Shown: piece by piece, positions 1-6,995 of the stretch
How positions within the stretch are numbered: position 1 is the first letter of the stretch
How the letters are laid out: each line of letters opens with the position of its first letter
DNA from: Bacteroidia bacterium
Lineage (GTDB): Bacteria; Bacteroidota; Bacteroidia; Bacteroidales; Azobacteroidaceae
Reading direction: 5' to 3'
Assembly (NCBI GenBank): GCA_025996865.1
Contig: BNTV01000079.1
Coordinates: 1 to 23,074, forward strand
Length of the DNA stretch: 23,074 bases
The notes under the pieces: generated by a model
Database searches by the model: none
Told to the model about the DNA's origin: nothing
What the model saw: only the letters and a program-made list of their open reading frames with translations
Position numbers and translations under genes: made by a program

Positions 1-121
1 TCGCAATGATGGCGAAGCCTTCCTCTGTACTTAATCTGCGTTTGCTTGGTTTGTGCATTTCTTTTTTTTGGGCAAAGGTAAGGTGAGCGGGCAAACTGGG
101 CAAGATGCGGAGGAGCGAAGG
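1..121. repeat. Fragments of a GC-richer intergenic repeat
   Basis: The segment starts with tcgcaatgatggcgaagcc and at 105-117 has a second piece resembling gaggagcgaagg. Both resemble the cattgcgag...gcgaagc repeats scattered between genes in many bacterial genomes, and a related piece lies at 4510-4529. The minus-strand reading frame that crosses it (31-558) reads here as low-complexity Leu/Ser/Pro/Lys, as expected if the original coding sequence was replaced by repeat DNA. The match is by eye and the element boundaries are not defined. Confidence 0.35.
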
Positions 122-558
122 CTTACTGTGTATTGATAGGGAAAGGTATTGCCGAGCTTGTCTTTTTGCGGCTCACTCAATGTTTCGGTAGTATCGTAAA
201 AGATATTATCAATATCGCGGTAGCCGGTTTCGTTGTCGTCATCGGTACAACCGTAGAGCGTGCGGCGGCTCATCATATAGTCCTTGAAAGTAAGGGCTAT
301 GCCGAAAACCCGTGTTTCCAAAACCTTGCGGATTCTCGTTTCGTCATTCGTTTTGTACGCTTTCAAAATACGTTGTAGAATTTCACGCAGAAAAACGCCG
401 TCTTTCGTGGCAGGACAAAGAAAGGTCTTTGCCGGATCGCGAAACACTTCATCGGGAATTAAATCCAACATCGCGTCAACAATATGTTTCGGCGTGGTGG
501 CATCACCGCTACGGAAAATCTTGCTTAAATAATCTAAAATGTCTTGATTGGTAGCCAT
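31..558 (-). pseudogene. Truncated adenine DNA methyltransferase N-terminus (second copy)
   Basis: The likely start is the ATG at 556-558 (MATNQDILDYL). The frame is open further upstream but that part reads as a remnant. The protein resembles the N-terminal part of Bacteroidetes type II/III restriction-methylation enzymes: a start region with TPKHIVDAMLDLIPDEVF, then a SAM-motif-I-like segment in which the usual DPACGDGVF is degraded to CPATKDGVF. It continues to about residue 140 and then ends in low-complexity sequence that coincides with the repeat at 1-121. The catalytic NPPY motif and target-recognition part are missing. A related fragment lies immediately upstream at 572-1147. It is read as a non-functional R-M remnant. 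The family assignment is from motif memory, not a search. Confidence 0.6.
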
Positions 559-571
559 ATAATAAATGTGT

Positions 572-1147
572 TTAGAATGATAGACTTTGTTGTGTTGGGG
601 GATTTCGATATTCGTTTCGTTGCAGAACAATTTCATCTTTCATTGCTTTGCAGAACAATTTAAAATAATTTTCCCATTTGTTTTTTTGATAATTGAAAAA
701 TTGTAAATCCTGTACATCTTTTTCGCGTTTGTCTTTCAGGCACAAAACATTTTCATTGTCTTCCGATTTTGCTTCAAAACAAGCAAGCGTATCACCCCAA
801 CGAATATTGTTTTTGAGGATTTGTTCGAGGATAGCAAGTTGTTCGGGAGAAACCTTGCTTGTAGTGTCTTTACATATTTCCAAAAGATTTTCTCTTGTTT
901 TGCGGACATTATCGAGCATAATATCCACGCCGTAAAGGGTTTGTAATGCAATGCGAACCGTCTCAAAATCTTGGGCGCTGTTTAATTTCCGTCTCAAAAT
1001 CTCACACAGAAATACACCTTCGCCCACACTTGGTTCCAATACGGTGGTCGCAATTTGTAAATCGGGCAGCAAATCCACCATATCATTTACAATATGTTGT
1101 GGCGTAAAAACTTCGCCAACATCTTTTATTCTTTGTTGTATTGCCAT
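572..1147 (-). pseudogene. Truncated adenine DNA methyltransferase N-terminus (first copy)
   Basis: This 191-residue frame starts MAIQQRIKDVGEVFTPQHIV, a typical N-6 adenine methylase opening (GEVFTPxxIVxxMxDLLP). It is followed by a SAM-binding motif I, VLEPSVGEGVF, near residues 37-47, and NIRWGDTLACF near residues 115-125. Complete relatives are several hundred residues longer and carry an NPPY catalytic motif. That motif is absent here; the NPPT near the C-terminus lacks the expected hydrophobic context. The frame ends near a pair of 14-bp direct repeats (620-661), beside the start of a second related fragment. The ATG at 1145-1147 is preceded within 20 bp by an intrinsic-terminator-like hairpin on the same strand, which argues against strong expression. 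Either it is a remnant, or both pieces belong to one broken R-M gene set. Confidence 0.6.
620..661. repeat. 14-bp direct repeat at the methylase-fragment junction
   Basis: The exact 14-mer ttgcagaacaattt occurs at 620-633 and 648-661, separated by 14 bp. It sits where the first methylase fragment ends and upstream of the start of the second. It could be a recombination or slippage scar. Confidence 0.7.
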
Positions 1148-1160
1148 GGGTTTAAAAGCA

Positions 1161-1195
1161 AAAAAATTAAGAGTTTTCAGCTATCAACTCTTAAT
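1161..1195 (-). terminator. Intrinsic terminator-like hairpin, minus strand
   Basis: A perfect 10-bp stem (attaagagtt at 1166-1175 with aactcttaat at 1186-1195) encloses a 10-nt loop. Read on the minus strand it is followed directly by a run of T residues (complement of the A tract at 1161-1166). The stem is AT-rich. It would stop minus-strand transcripts coming from the antitoxin region, and it lies just before the methylase fragment at 572-1147. Confidence 0.6.
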
Positions 1196-1501
1196 TCCAA
1201 GGCAAAATAAAAAAGCGTAAACTGTTCATTATTTTGCTTATATCAGGAAACAGGCTCTGGTAAAACCTTTTATACGCTATAAGCACGAACAGTTCACGCC
1301 CGAAGACGTGAACATTCGCTACTTATTCTCGCGTATTGAAATTTACCAGATTTCGTTTCCTGAGAGAATAAGAGCTAAAAGCTCAAATATTTTTAATCAA
1401 TGTCTAAATTTTTTTTACATATATGTTTGTTTTTTTTACTTGTTTGTAAAAATACAAAAATTCTTTTGTTTCTCTACATAATGATCGCCAATAACACTAC
1501 T
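1196..1501. other. Intergenic stretch without an intact gene
   Basis: About 300 bases between the methylase remnant and the toxin tail. It holds the inverted-repeat element at 1243-1363, a small hairpin (gagct at 1372-1376 with agctc at 1380-1384) and AT-rich sequence. No supported gene was found. A short plus-strand frame contains a Walker-A-like QETGSGKT (about 1244-1267) but stops within a few codons. Confidence 0.5.
1243..1363. repeat. 121-bp imperfect inverted repeat with internal hairpin
   Basis: The outer arms 1243-1264 and 1342-1363 are complementary at 18 of 22 positions: tcaggaaac pairs with gtttcctga and tctggtaaa with tttaccaga, around four mismatched bases. Inside, atacgc (1273-1278) can pair with gcgtat (1331-1336). 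The tip is a perfect 7-bp hairpin, gttcacg (1292-1298) with cgtgaac (1307-1313), loop of 8. The whole can fold as one long interrupted stem, so it could be a miniature mobile element, an RNA structure or a recombination site. No terminal duplication or family match could be established by eye. Confidence 0.6.
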
Positions 1502-1588
1502 TTATTTATTCCCATAATGACTATAAGCAGAAGTAACCCATACGGTGACTTCATCGTCAATAATATCATAATCAAGATGGTAGATCAT
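1502..1588 (-). pseudogene. 28-residue tail resembling a YoeB/RelE-type toxin
   Basis: The ATG at 1586-1588 overlaps the antitoxin stop in an ATGA arrangement. The 28 codons read MIYHLDYDIIDDEVTVWVTS... and end SHYGNK. This resembles the C-terminal strand region of YoeB/RelE toxins (R-(I/L)-(I/V)-Y ... V..L/V.SAxxHY), which are normally about 85-100 residues. The N-terminal two thirds are missing, including most of the catalytic surface. It is inferred to be the product of an internal deletion that fused the toxin tail to the antitoxin stop. Short length makes the assignment uncertain. Confidence 0.45.
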
Positions 1589-1941
1589 AGGCTTTCAAGG
1601 TATTTATCAAGTGCTTCAACACTACTAAACCGCTTAAATTTTCCCTCTTTTATCTGTTGTTGCCCAATTCCTATAGATTTTTTTGCTTGTTCGACGTTAC
1701 GCTTGTCAGCCCAGAACAAATCACCGGAAGGACTTATTTCAAACGGATTGCAGCGGTATTCTTCCGGTATGGCAAAAAAATCTCTCATCCAATCATTTCC
1801 GAAAAAACTATCATTGATTTCATCCGTGACAATCAGATTCACATAACCTTTTCCTCGCTTTATCAATACTCTTTCATTTTTCGCAAGTTCAAAATACTTT
1901 TTTTGCTTATCTCTAAATTCTTTTGTTGATACGACTACCAT
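1585..1941 (-). CDS. Phd/YefM-family antitoxin-like protein
   Basis: The 118-residue protein starts MVVVSTKEFRDKQKKYFELA, the usual Phd/YefM DNA-binding N-terminus, followed by ERVLIKRGKGYVNLIV. In this family that segment forms the dimeric DNA-binding fold and autorepresses the operon. The C-terminal half, with Lys-rich and acidic helices, would wrap the toxin. The protein is longer than most Phd members, which are about 80-90 residues. Upstream (1958-1983) are a -7-like box and two tttgtaca repeats suited to autorepression. The only downstream partner visible is a 28-residue toxin tail overlapping by four bases, so the antitoxin is probably orphaned. Confidence 0.75.
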   Translation of the reverse strand: MVVVSTKEFRDKQKKYFELAKNERVLIKRGKGYVNLIVTDEINDSFFGNDWMRDFFAIPEEYRCNPFEISPSGDLFWADKRNVEQAKKSIGIGQQQIKEGKFKRFSSVEALDKYLESL

Positions 1942-1957
1942 ATTTGCAATAGCTAAA

Positions 1958-1983
1958 TTTGTACATATTTTTGTACAAAAATA
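1958..1983 (-). promoter_or_regulatory. Promoter and operator candidate for the antitoxin gene
   Basis: On the minus strand, tatttttg (1976-1983) fits the Bacteroidetes -7 consensus TAnnTTTG. It overlaps two copies of tttgtaca (plus strand 1958-1965 and 1970-1977), each with a tgtaca palindrome, spaced 12 bp centre to centre. Repeated palindromes just upstream of a Phd-like antitoxin are the expected autorepression operator. No well-spaced -33 element is evident. Confidence 0.45.
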
Positions 1984-1992
1984 ATAATTTTT

Positions 1993-2940
1993 TTACAAAT
2001 ACCCCCAACTCCGCATAAAATACACAATAAAAAAGATACTAACGCAAGAAAACAGGGTAGTCAACACCACAATTTGTCCCGAAAGTTCGCCGTCATTCCC
2101 CATATTTTTCGCCATGATATAACTGGCAATAGCCGTCGGCGTAGCAAAAAGACTAATCAATACACTAAGTTCTACATTCCTGAAACCCAATCTGATACAG
2201 ACAAACAAAATAATAACCGGAATGATTATCAAACGACTGACTGTCGCAGCGATTACTTTATAAATATTATTCCGCATACTCCTGAATCTAAATTCTCCTC
2301 CCATTACAAAAAGCGCGAGCGGCGATGCCGTCGCTGCTAATTGCCCGACAGGAAGTTCCACAGAATGGGGAAATTCCAAGTGAATCGCTCCACCCAACAT
2401 CCCGAAAACGCTTCCAAGAAGCAAAGGATTGGTAGCTATTTCCTTCAGCAACTTTTTGGTAGAAAGGCCGCTATTTTCCGACTCGGAATGAAGCGATAAA
2501 ATGATTACGGCCGCCACATTGTAAAAAGGAATCATAATTCCCATCAACATGGTAATCGGGGCTATGGCTTCATTTCCATACATGCCGGTTGCGACGGGAA
2601 GTCCGTAAATCAAGAAATTACTCCGGTAAATTCCCTGAATCATGCTGCCTCGTTGTCCTTTCCTTTTGATGGTCAATTTGATGATTATCGCGGAAATAAG
2701 AATCACTGCCGTTATACCGGCCAAGGAAGTAAGAATCAATTTGAGATTCGAAAAATCACCTTTGTAGGATAAACGGATTTCCTGAAAAACCATTAACGGC
2801 AACAGGAATTTGAAGACAAAACGATTCATCTGCGCCAAAAAATCGTCGGAAACAAAACGAATCTGACGAATAAAATAACCGACCGCCATCAAAACGAAAA
2901 GCGGGGCGACCACATTAAAGGAAAATAAAAAATTTGTCAT
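1993..2940 (-). CDS. AEC-family (auxin efflux carrier-like) membrane transporter
   Basis: The 315-residue protein is almost wholly hydrophobic, with roughly ten membrane segments split around a charged central loop (about residues 150-170). It starts MTNFLFSFNVVAPLFVLMAVG. The conserved family features are FKFLLPLMVF in the first half and a C-terminal FATPTAIASYIMA segment followed by GNDGELSGQIVVLTT, typical of PF03547 carriers that move small organic acids or similar solutes. Its ATG overlaps the ZnuC-like gene stop by four bases (ATGA), so it is translationally coupled to a zinc-type ABC operon in the position usually held by the permease ZnuB. It is not a ZnuB homologue by sequence. The substrate is unknown. 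Confidence 0.85.
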   Translation of the reverse strand: MTNFLFSFNVVAPLFVLMAVGYFIRQIRFVSDDFLAQMNRFVFKFLLPLMVFQEIRLSYKGDFSNLKLILTSLAGITAVILISAIIIKLTIKRKGQRGSMIQGIYRSNFLIYGLPVATGMYGNEAIAPITMLMGIMIPFYNVAAVIILSLHSESENSGLSTKKLLKEIATNPLLLGSVFGMLGGAIHLEFPHSVELPVGQLAATASPLALFVMGGEFRFRSMRNNIYKVIAATVSRLIIIPVIILFVCIRLGFRNVELSVLISLFATPTAIASYIMAKNMGNDGELSGQIVVLTTLFSCVSIFFIVYFMRSWGYL

Positions 2941-3584
2941 ACAACCAATGCCTTATAGTCTAAAGCCTCTTCTACGTGCGCTATATTTTTTGCATTCGAC
3001 CGGACGGTTTCTATATCGTGGGAAACCAAAACGACGGCCGTCTTTTCGTTGATTTCTTTCAAAAGTTGGTAAAAATGAGATTCGAATTGCTTATCCACAT
3101 ACGAACCGGGTTCGTCTAAAATCAACAATTTCGGGTCATTTACAAGGGCTCTCGCCAATAAAACACGTTGCAACTGTCCGCCTGAAAGTTTGCCGATGGC
3201 CTTTCCGGAAATATTTTCGATACCCATTTCCCGGATTATTGCACTGACTTTTTCTTTCTTTTCGGATTTCAATTTGTCTTTCGCAGCCATCAGTCCGGAC
3301 TCGATTACTTCCGGTACCAAAATGGGAAATTTCCGGTCAATCAAGTTGATTTGAGGCATATAGCCTATCCGGTTTTTTACTTCCCTGTCGGGAAAAACAA
3401 TGCTTCCGGAAACCGGTTTAAGCAAGCCGAGAATACTTTTCACCAAAGTCGTTTTTCCTCCGCCATTCGGTCCGACGATTCCCAGAAAATCCTGTTCGTA
3501 AATTTTCAGGGAAACATCTCTCAACACGATATTCTCATCGTATGCGACACTGATATTCCGTATGTCAACCAATACTTTACTCAT
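2937..3584 (-). CDS. znuC: Metal (zinc/manganese-type) ABC transporter ATPase, ZnuC-like
   Basis: The 215-residue ABC ATPase has Walker A GPNGGGKTT (38-46), the Q-loop in GYMPQ (74-78), signature LSGGQ (133-137), Walker B LLILDEP (153-159) and switch His in SHD (188-190). GPNGGGKTTL and LDRKFP-like spacing fit the ZnuC/TroB/MntB group. It would energise uptake of a divalent metal delivered by the upstream ZnuA-like protein, with which it overlaps by eight bases. The expected permease does not follow; an AEC carrier does. It is somewhat shorter than ZnuC of Proteobacteria (about 250 residues). The gene symbol is by family and context. Confidence 0.85.
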   Translation of the reverse strand: MSKVLVDIRNISVAYDENIVLRDVSLKIYEQDFLGIVGPNGGGKTTLVKSILGLLKPVSGSIVFPDREVKNRIGYMPQINLIDRKFPILVPEVIESGLMAAKDKLKSEKKEKVSAIIREMGIENISGKAIGKLSGGQLQRVLLARALVNDPKLLILDEPGSYVDKQFESHFYQLLKEINEKTAVVLVSHDIETVRSNAKNIAHVEEALDYKALVV

Positions 3585-4434
3585 CGGCCAAGGCTTGGGC
3601 TATGCGTATCATTTCCTCGTTCCAATCATAAGATAAAGGATTGATAATAACCAATTTACATCCCGTTTCCTGAGCGATGGTTTCTGCATTTTTCCGGTCA
3701 AATTCCTGTTGTACGAAAATAGTTTTCACTTGCAGGCTTTTAACCGTTTCGACTAATTTTTTCAATTGTTCGGGCGACGGTTCTTTTCCGTCATTTTCTA
3801 TGCAATATTGAGTCAAGCCATAATCCCGGGCGAAATAGGCCAGCGCCGGATGGTAAATGACAAATGCTTTTTGAGAAGATGATTTCAGAATATCCGTCAT
3901 TTTTTTGTCTGTTTCCGTCATTTTTTCCGTTAATTTCTGCCGGTTTTCAGTATAAACCGCTTCATGCGCGGGATCAATTTCCACCAAAGCCTCGTACATA
4001 TTTTTCACAATTGTCAAAGCTTCACGGGGTGAACTCCAAATATGCGGATCCACGTCTCCGTGATGATGTCCCTCGTGCGCATGCGCATTTGTTTTTATCA
4101 ATGAAATGTCTTTGCTGTTATCGAAAAACTTCACATTCGGTTGGTTGGCTTTGAGTTTATCCATCCAAGCCTGTTCAAAACCGATGTAACCAATGCAAAA
4201 ATAAGCCTTTGCGCGCGCCAAGCCGGCCATTTGATTAGGGCTGGGGTCATAGGTTTCGGGGCTTGTTCCGGGAGGCACCATTGTTTCAACGGTAAAAAGT
4301 GTATCGGCCAATTGAGAAGCAAAATAGCGCTGGGGTTCTATGGTGACCATGATGCGGTTTTCCTGTTGAAATGTTTTTGTGCAGGCAAACAGAGGTAAAC
4401 AGCTTATAATGAATAGGAAAATTTTATTCTTCAT
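3577..4434 (-). CDS. znuA: Zinc-type ABC transporter substrate-binding lipoprotein, ZnuA-like
   Basis: The 285-residue protein has a lipoprotein signal (lipobox PLFAC, Cys18) and a cluster A-I metal-binding fold. Visible features are VPPGTSPETYDPSP (53-66), a His-rich flexible loop HAHEGHHHGD (118-127), DPHIW (129-133, ligand His131), YHPAL (His195) and a C-terminal SYDWNEEM (Asp270). The first canonical His ligand, usually in GxDPHxYxP, is replaced by Glu60. The protein would capture zinc or a similar metal outside the inner membrane and pass it to an ABC permease. It is first in a three-gene overlapping operon, with a consensus -7 box about 25 bp upstream. Confidence 0.88.
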   Translation of the reverse strand: MKNKIFLFIISCLPLFACTKTFQQENRIMVTIEPQRYFASQLADTLFTVETMVPPGTSPETYDPSPNQMAGLARAKAYFCIGYIGFEQAWMDKLKANQPNVKFFDNSKDISLIKTNAHAHEGHHHGDVDPHIWSSPREALTIVKNMYEALVEIDPAHEAVYTENRQKLTEKMTETDKKMTDILKSSSQKAFVIYHPALAYFARDYGLTQYCIENDGKEPSPEQLKKLVETVKSLQVKTIFVQQEFDRKNAETIAQETGCKLVIINPLSYDWNEEMIRIAQALADE

Positions 4435-4457
4435 GTATTTGATAATTCAAAAGATAA

Positions 4458-4484
4458 TGCAAAGGTACGAAAAATTCTTTTGCA
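4458..4484 (-). promoter_or_regulatory. Promoter of the znuA operon with an inverted repeat
   Basis: On the minus strand, tacctttg (4460-4467) matches TAnnTTTG. It is overlapped by an inverted repeat, tgcaaagg (4458-4465) and cttttgca (4477-4484), pairing at 7 of 8 positions around 11 bp. A palindrome over the -7 box suggests a repressor site, possibly for a Fur/Zur- or DtxR-type metal regulator, though it does not match a specific box I can name. Confidence 0.5.
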
Positions 4485-4509
4485 ATCTTTTAAAAAACGA
4501 CTTTTTAGG

Positions 4510-4529
4510 CATTGCGAGGGCGAAGCAAG
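4510..4529. repeat. Short dispersed repeat fragment
   Basis: The sequence cattgcgagggcgaagcaag lies between znuA and the ATPase gene and resembles the repeat pieces at 1-23 and 105-117. Such cattgcgag-gcgaagc elements are common between genes in many genomes. Confidence 0.4.
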
Positions 4530-4545
4530 ACTTTTTATTCAGCCT

Positions 4546-5964
4546 CTACTCAAACAAATCGGCCATTGTAACTTCCGACTGGATGTTTCCCCAATATTCA
4601 TTGTGTTTTACGCCAAAAGTAGTTATCATCGTGATATGTACGGTTTTGCGGGTTTTTGTTTCTTCGATGAATGCACCCCGTTTATTTCGCAGTTTTGTAT
4701 CATAATCTTTCGAAATAACAAACTCTTTGTTTGAGTATTTCATCTCGCAAAGGTTGATGATATTGTCGTTGCGGTCGATAAGCAAGTCGATTTGTGCGCC
4801 GGTTTCCACCTCTTTGCTCCTCCAACCCGAAATATACGAAACGACTCCGCCAATGCTTAATGCTTTTTTTATTTGCGAAATATGTGTCTGACATAACAAC
4901 TCAAACGAATATCCGGCCCATGCCTTGTGTGCAGTGTTGTCAATCAAACTGCTCCAGTAATCGGAGTTTATTCCTTTTTTATCTTTTACAAAATTGAGAT
5001 AAAACAGTGAGTAAAAATCGGTTAATTGATAGAGTTGATTTTTCTTTTTCGTAACATAATTGTTGTTGATTGATATAAACCCGCACAATTCCAACTCTTC
5101 CAAAATGCTTGTCAAACCGCCTCCATCCGGAATTTTTGATAGTTTTACTATTTCGTCGCGAATTAATCCTTTGCGTTTTTTAGCCAGCACTTCAACGATT
5201 TGCATGTATTTTTCGGGTGATTTGAACAGCGAAGCATAGAGTTTTGAATATTCGTCACGTAAAACACCGTTTTTATTAAAAAATAGATTATCAACATTTT
5301 GATACAGTCCGAGTGAACCTTCCAATTGTTCCAAATAGTAGGGTATTCCACCCATAATCATGTAACATTCCGCAATCTGAAAGCGTGTCATCCTGATTTT
5401 TTTTGATTTTAGGAATTGTTCGGTTTCGTTCAAAGTGAATGGTTCCAAAAAAATCTGACGGGTTACTCTGTTGTGCAAACCACCGCGGTTTTTAATGATT
5501 TTGTTCATAATCCACGATGTTGCTGATCCGCACACTACCAAAAAGATGTCTTTCCGGGCCGAAGCGTAAGTATTCCAGAAATACTCGAAAGCCGACAGGA
5601 AACCTGATTTTGCATTGTCCAACCAAGGCAATTCGTCTATAAAAATCACTTTTCTGCCTTTGGTTTTAATGCTTTCCAGATGGGTTTCCAATTGCACAAA
5701 GGCATTTTGCCAATTCTCGACAGTTGGATAATTCGCGTCACTGCATTTGTTCAGGGCAGTGGTGAAATTAAAAAGTTGTTCTTTTTTGCCGGCGTTTTCA
5801 GCTCCCGAAAGATAGAAGGTAAATTTGTTGTTAAAAAACTTTTTTATCAAAAATGTTTTACCAACTCTGCGGCGGCCAAGAACCACGACAAACTCGGCTT
5901 TTCCTGAATCTAAATACCCGGAAAGCCTGTTTATTTCCTGCTTTCGTCCAATAATATCGTTCAT
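4546..5964 (-). CDS. AAA ATPase with DUF234-type C-terminal domain
   Basis: The 472-residue protein starts MNDIIGRKQEINRL and has Walker A GRRRVGKT (30-37) and Walker B VIFIDELPWL (106-115), the features of the archaeal-type ATPase family (PF01637). A winged-helix segment lies around residues 240-300. The C-terminal DUF234-like part contains ETGAQIDLLI followed by NLCEMKYS, a D...ExK pattern of PD-(D/E)XK nuclease-like folds. Many copies occur in Bacteroidetes as single genes, and their function is not established. Nothing in the neighbourhood defines a partner. It has its own promoter (5988-6017) and ends beside a repeat fragment. Start and length look complete. Confidence 0.85.
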   Translation of the reverse strand: MNDIIGRKQEINRLSGYLDSGKAEFVVVLGRRRVGKTFLIKKFFNNKFTFYLSGAENAGKKEQLFNFTTALNKCSDANYPTVENWQNAFVQLETHLESIKTKGRKVIFIDELPWLDNAKSGFLSAFEYFWNTYASARKDIFLVVCGSATSWIMNKIIKNRGGLHNRVTRQIFLEPFTLNETEQFLKSKKIRMTRFQIAECYMIMGGIPYYLEQLEGSLGLYQNVDNLFFNKNGVLRDEYSKLYASLFKSPEKYMQIVEVLAKKRKGLIRDEIVKLSKIPDGGGLTSILEELELCGFISINNNYVTKKKNQLYQLTDFYSLFYLNFVKDKKGINSDYWSSLIDNTAHKAWAGYSFELLCQTHISQIKKALSIGGVVSYISGWRSKEVETGAQIDLLIDRNDNIINLCEMKYSNKEFVISKDYDTKLRNKRGAFIEETKTRKTVHITMITTFGVKHNEYWGNIQSEVTMADLFE

Positions 5965-5987
5965 CGGTTCAAAATTATTTTTCGCGG

Positions 5988-6017
5988 TAAAGGTACAAAA
6001 AATATATGATTCCGCAA
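5988..6017 (-). promoter_or_regulatory. Promoter of the DUF234 ATPase gene
   Basis: On the minus strand TTG (6015-6017) is followed after exactly 19 bases by TACCTTTA (5988-5995), one base off the Bacteroidetes -7 consensus, 24 bp ahead of the ATG. The -33 element lies inside one of the attccgc repeats. Confidence 0.5.
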
Positions 6018-6067
6018 GTTATTTAAAAATTATTCGCGGAATGTGGTGTATTTTATATAGATTCCGC
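6009..6067. repeat. Three attccgc motifs around an ATPase promoter
   Basis: The 7-mer attccgc occurs at 6009-6015 and 6061-6067 and inverted (gcggaat) at 6036-6042. The first and second form an inverted repeat 20 bp apart, while the first and third lie in similar contexts (atata-gattccgca-tta). They overlap the -33 region of the downstream gene and could be regulator sites or remnants of a small repeat. Confidence 0.5.
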
Positions 6068-6089
6068 AGATTATTTTTTATTGCAGTCG

Positions 6090-6983
6090 CTATAAAAATG
6101 CAGCGATTGTGTTCTCTTTGTCGATGAAAAGCTGTTCCTTCAATTCGGATAAACCGTTGAAAGTGATGTCTTCTCGAAGGAATTTTACAAACTCCAGGCG
6201 AAGCGTTTTCCCGTAAATGTCTTCCGAAAAATCGAAGATGTGCACTTCAATTCGTTGTTCTCCGTTCGAGACGATTGTCGGACGTTTGCCGATATAAGCC
6301 ATGCCTTGGTATTTTTCCGTTCCGAGATGTACCGAAGCGGCGTAAATGCCTTCCTTCGGAATAACTTTGTTTTTATCGTTTATTTCGATGTTGGCGGTCG
6401 GGAATCCGATTTCGCGGCCTAATTTATTCCCTTCGATTACTTTACCTTCCAGACTGTAATTGTAGGACAACAACCGGTTGGCTTCTTCCGGATTGCCGGC
6501 AGTCAGGTTGTTACGGATCAACGTGGAGCTGACATGTCCGACAAAGCTTGGCAATTCCAGCGCCTGAACAACTTTCAGTCCGTAATCCTGCCCGTATTTC
6601 ACGTAATCCGAAAAACCTTCGGCCCGGTTTTTCCCGAAACGGTGGTCGTATCCGATTAATAATTGTTTGACATTTAATTCTTTTCGTAAAATATTCGAAA
6701 TAAAAGCGCGTGCGCTGAGTTGGGAAAGTTCTTTTGAAAAATCAATCAAATAGCAAAAATCAATATCCAAGGAAGACAAAAGGCTGATTTTTTCCTCCAA
6801 AGTACAGAGCAATTCGGGCTTGTATCCTGCTTGCAAAATGGATTGCGGGTGTTGTCTGAATGTAATTACAGCCGAGGGTAATCCTTCGGAATCAGCGAGG
6901 TCTTTCAATTGTTTGATTAAAAAACGGTGTCCCGAATGAACGCCGTCGAAAAAACCAATGGTAGCTGCTACTTCTTTTTGCAT
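6090..6983 (-). CDS. ribF: Bifunctional riboflavin kinase / FAD synthetase RibF
   Basis: The 297-residue enzyme phosphorylates riboflavin to FMN and adenylates FMN to FAD in the cytoplasm. The N-terminal nucleotidyltransferase module shows GFFDGVHSGH (10-19, HxGH class motif), GYDHRFGKNR (111-120) and SSTLIR (152-157). The C-terminal kinase shows GREIGFPTAN (189-198) and the EGIYAA segment. The length is normal for RibF. The ATG at 6981-6983 follows the DUF3108 gene stop by 12 bp, so it is the last gene of a three-gene minus-strand operon. Confidence 0.95.
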   Translation of the reverse strand: MQKEVAATIGFFDGVHSGHRFLIKQLKDLADSEGLPSAVITFRQHPQSILQAGYKPELLCTLEEKISLLSSLDIDFCYLIDFSKELSQLSARAFISNILRKELNVKQLLIGYDHRFGKNRAEGFSDYVKYGQDYGLKVVQALELPSFVGHVSSTLIRNNLTAGNPEEANRLLSYNYSLEGKVIEGNKLGREIGFPTANIEINDKNKVIPKEGIYAASVHLGTEKYQGMAYIGKRPTIVSNGEQRIEVHIFDFSEDIYGKTLRLEFVKFLREDITFNGLSELKEQLFIDKENTIAAFL

Positions 6984-6995
6984 ATAATTCAGGAA

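Noticed and set aside
572..614. NPPT in the first methylase fragment as the catalytic NPPY motif
   Set aside because: It lies in the tail after the 14-bp repeats and lacks the hydrophobic residues before NPP and the downstream context.
1244..1282. Plus-strand Walker-A-like QETGSGKT suggesting a helicase remnant
   Set aside because: The frame is open for only a few codons on either side and the bases are explained by the inverted-repeat element.
1243..1363. Integron attC site
   Set aside because: The arms lack the conserved core-site sequences and no integrase or cassette array is visible.
1400..1846. 148-residue plus-strand reading frame
   Set aside because: It is antisense to the antitoxin, has no recognisable domain and starts in AT-rich noncoding DNA.
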